A DNA stretch of 6,945 nt from Acidovorax delafieldii (GTDB lineage Bacteria > Pseudomonadota > Gammaproteobacteria > Burkholderiales > Burkholderiaceae_C), in assembly GCA_002327945.1 (NCBI GenBank), contig DCVY01000124.1, forward strand, positions 1 to 6,945. The letters are read 5' to 3'. The position numbers were made by a program, and so were the translations under genes. The notes beneath the pieces are model-generated. The model worked only from the letters and a program-made list of their open reading frames with translations, was not told the DNA's origin and did not search any database. Shown piece by piece: positions 6,688 to 6,945 of this stretch; positions within the stretch are counted from its first letter, which is position 1; each line of letters begins with the position of its first letter.

Positions 6688-6930
6688 ATGACTGCAGACC
6701 AACTCAAAGACATCATCGCCGCCGGACTGGCCTGCGAACACATCACCCTGGAGGGTGACGGCCGCCACTGGTATGCCACCATCGTGTCGGCAGAATTCGA
6801 GGGCAAGCGTGCCATCCAGCGCCATCAGCGCGTGTACGCCACGCTGGGCGCAAAAATGCACACCGATGAAGTGCATGCGCTGTCGATGAAGACGTTCACC
6901 CCCGCCGAGTGGGCAGCGCAGGCACAGTGA
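6688..6930 (+). CDS. ibaG: BolA/IbaG-family protein
   Basis: This 80-aa protein belongs to the BolA family and is closest in pattern to E. coli IbaG (YrbA). BolA proteins partner monothiol glutaredoxins in iron-sulfur handling; IbaG is linked to acid stress. Visible features are GDGRHWYATIVSAEFEGK (23-40) covering the first strands, the RHQRVYATLG helix (45-54), and the C-terminal VHALSMKTFTPAEW (62-75) with H63, the conserved histidine proposed as a metal ligand; C16 and H18 near the N-terminus may also be relevant. In E. coli ibaG directly follows mlaB and precedes murA, so its position here after the extra exporter pair supports the call. No clear Shine-Dalgarno precedes the ATG at 6688 and no strong promoter was found in the repeat-filled gap. 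Confidence 0.93.
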   Translation: MTADQLKDIIAAGLACEHITLEGDGRHWYATIVSAEFEGKRAIQRHQRVYATLGAKMHTDEVHALSMKTFTPAEWAAQAQ

Positions 6931-6945
6931 GTGCTTGTCGAATGG

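Overview
The window looks like chromosomal DNA from a GC-rich betaproteobacterium, most likely a Comamonadaceae member of the Acidovorax/Delftia/Variovorax type. The basis is strong GC bias in the coding sequence, the gene order, and two copies of a GC-rich palindromic repeat that I recall from Comamonadaceae genomes. Nothing here fixes the genus.

Layout: positions 1-668 hold no convincing intact gene. They contain a weak intrinsic-type terminator (74-95), a short possible relic of a CsbD-type stress protein gene (from 114), a stretch with no coding signal I trust, and a candidate promoter region just before the first gene. From 669 to 6930 nine genes lie head to tail on the + strand: mlaF, mlaE, mlaD, mlaA, mlaC, mlaB, an ABC ATPase (YadG-like), its ABC-2 permease (YadH-like) and a BolA/IbaG-type protein. 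Junctions are tight: ATGA at mlaF/mlaE and at yadG/yadH, TGATG at mlaD/mlaA. The larger gaps are 127 nt before mlaC, 93 nt before yadG and 165 nt before ibaG. The last 15 bases contain an ATG at 6942 that could start the next gene (murA follows ibaG in E. coli), but too little is present to tell.

Function: the first six genes encode a complete Mla system, which moves phospholipids between the outer and inner membranes and keeps the outer leaflet asymmetric. MlaA is the outer-membrane lipoprotein, MlaC the periplasmic shuttle, and MlaF/E/D/B the inner-membrane ABC complex. All six look intact with their key motifs. In E. coli mlaA (vacJ) is unlinked from mlaFEDCB; here it sits between mlaD and mlaC, an arrangement I recall from other betaproteobacteria. 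The YadG/YadH-like pair is a separate two-gene ABC-2 exporter of unknown substrate, inserted between mlaB and ibaG compared with E. coli.

This is mostly an ordinary conserved envelope locus, and I do not see a new defence, mobile or biosynthetic system. The most interesting points are at small scale. GC-rich hairpins with the same GCA triloop sit directly upstream of the mlaD and mlaC ribosome binding sites. A tandem pair of imperfect palindromes lies in the mlaA-mlaC gap. An interspersed repeat has been translated into the C-terminus of the YadG-like ATPase. The leader of mlaF lacks a Shine-Dalgarno sequence and carries a run of eight T.
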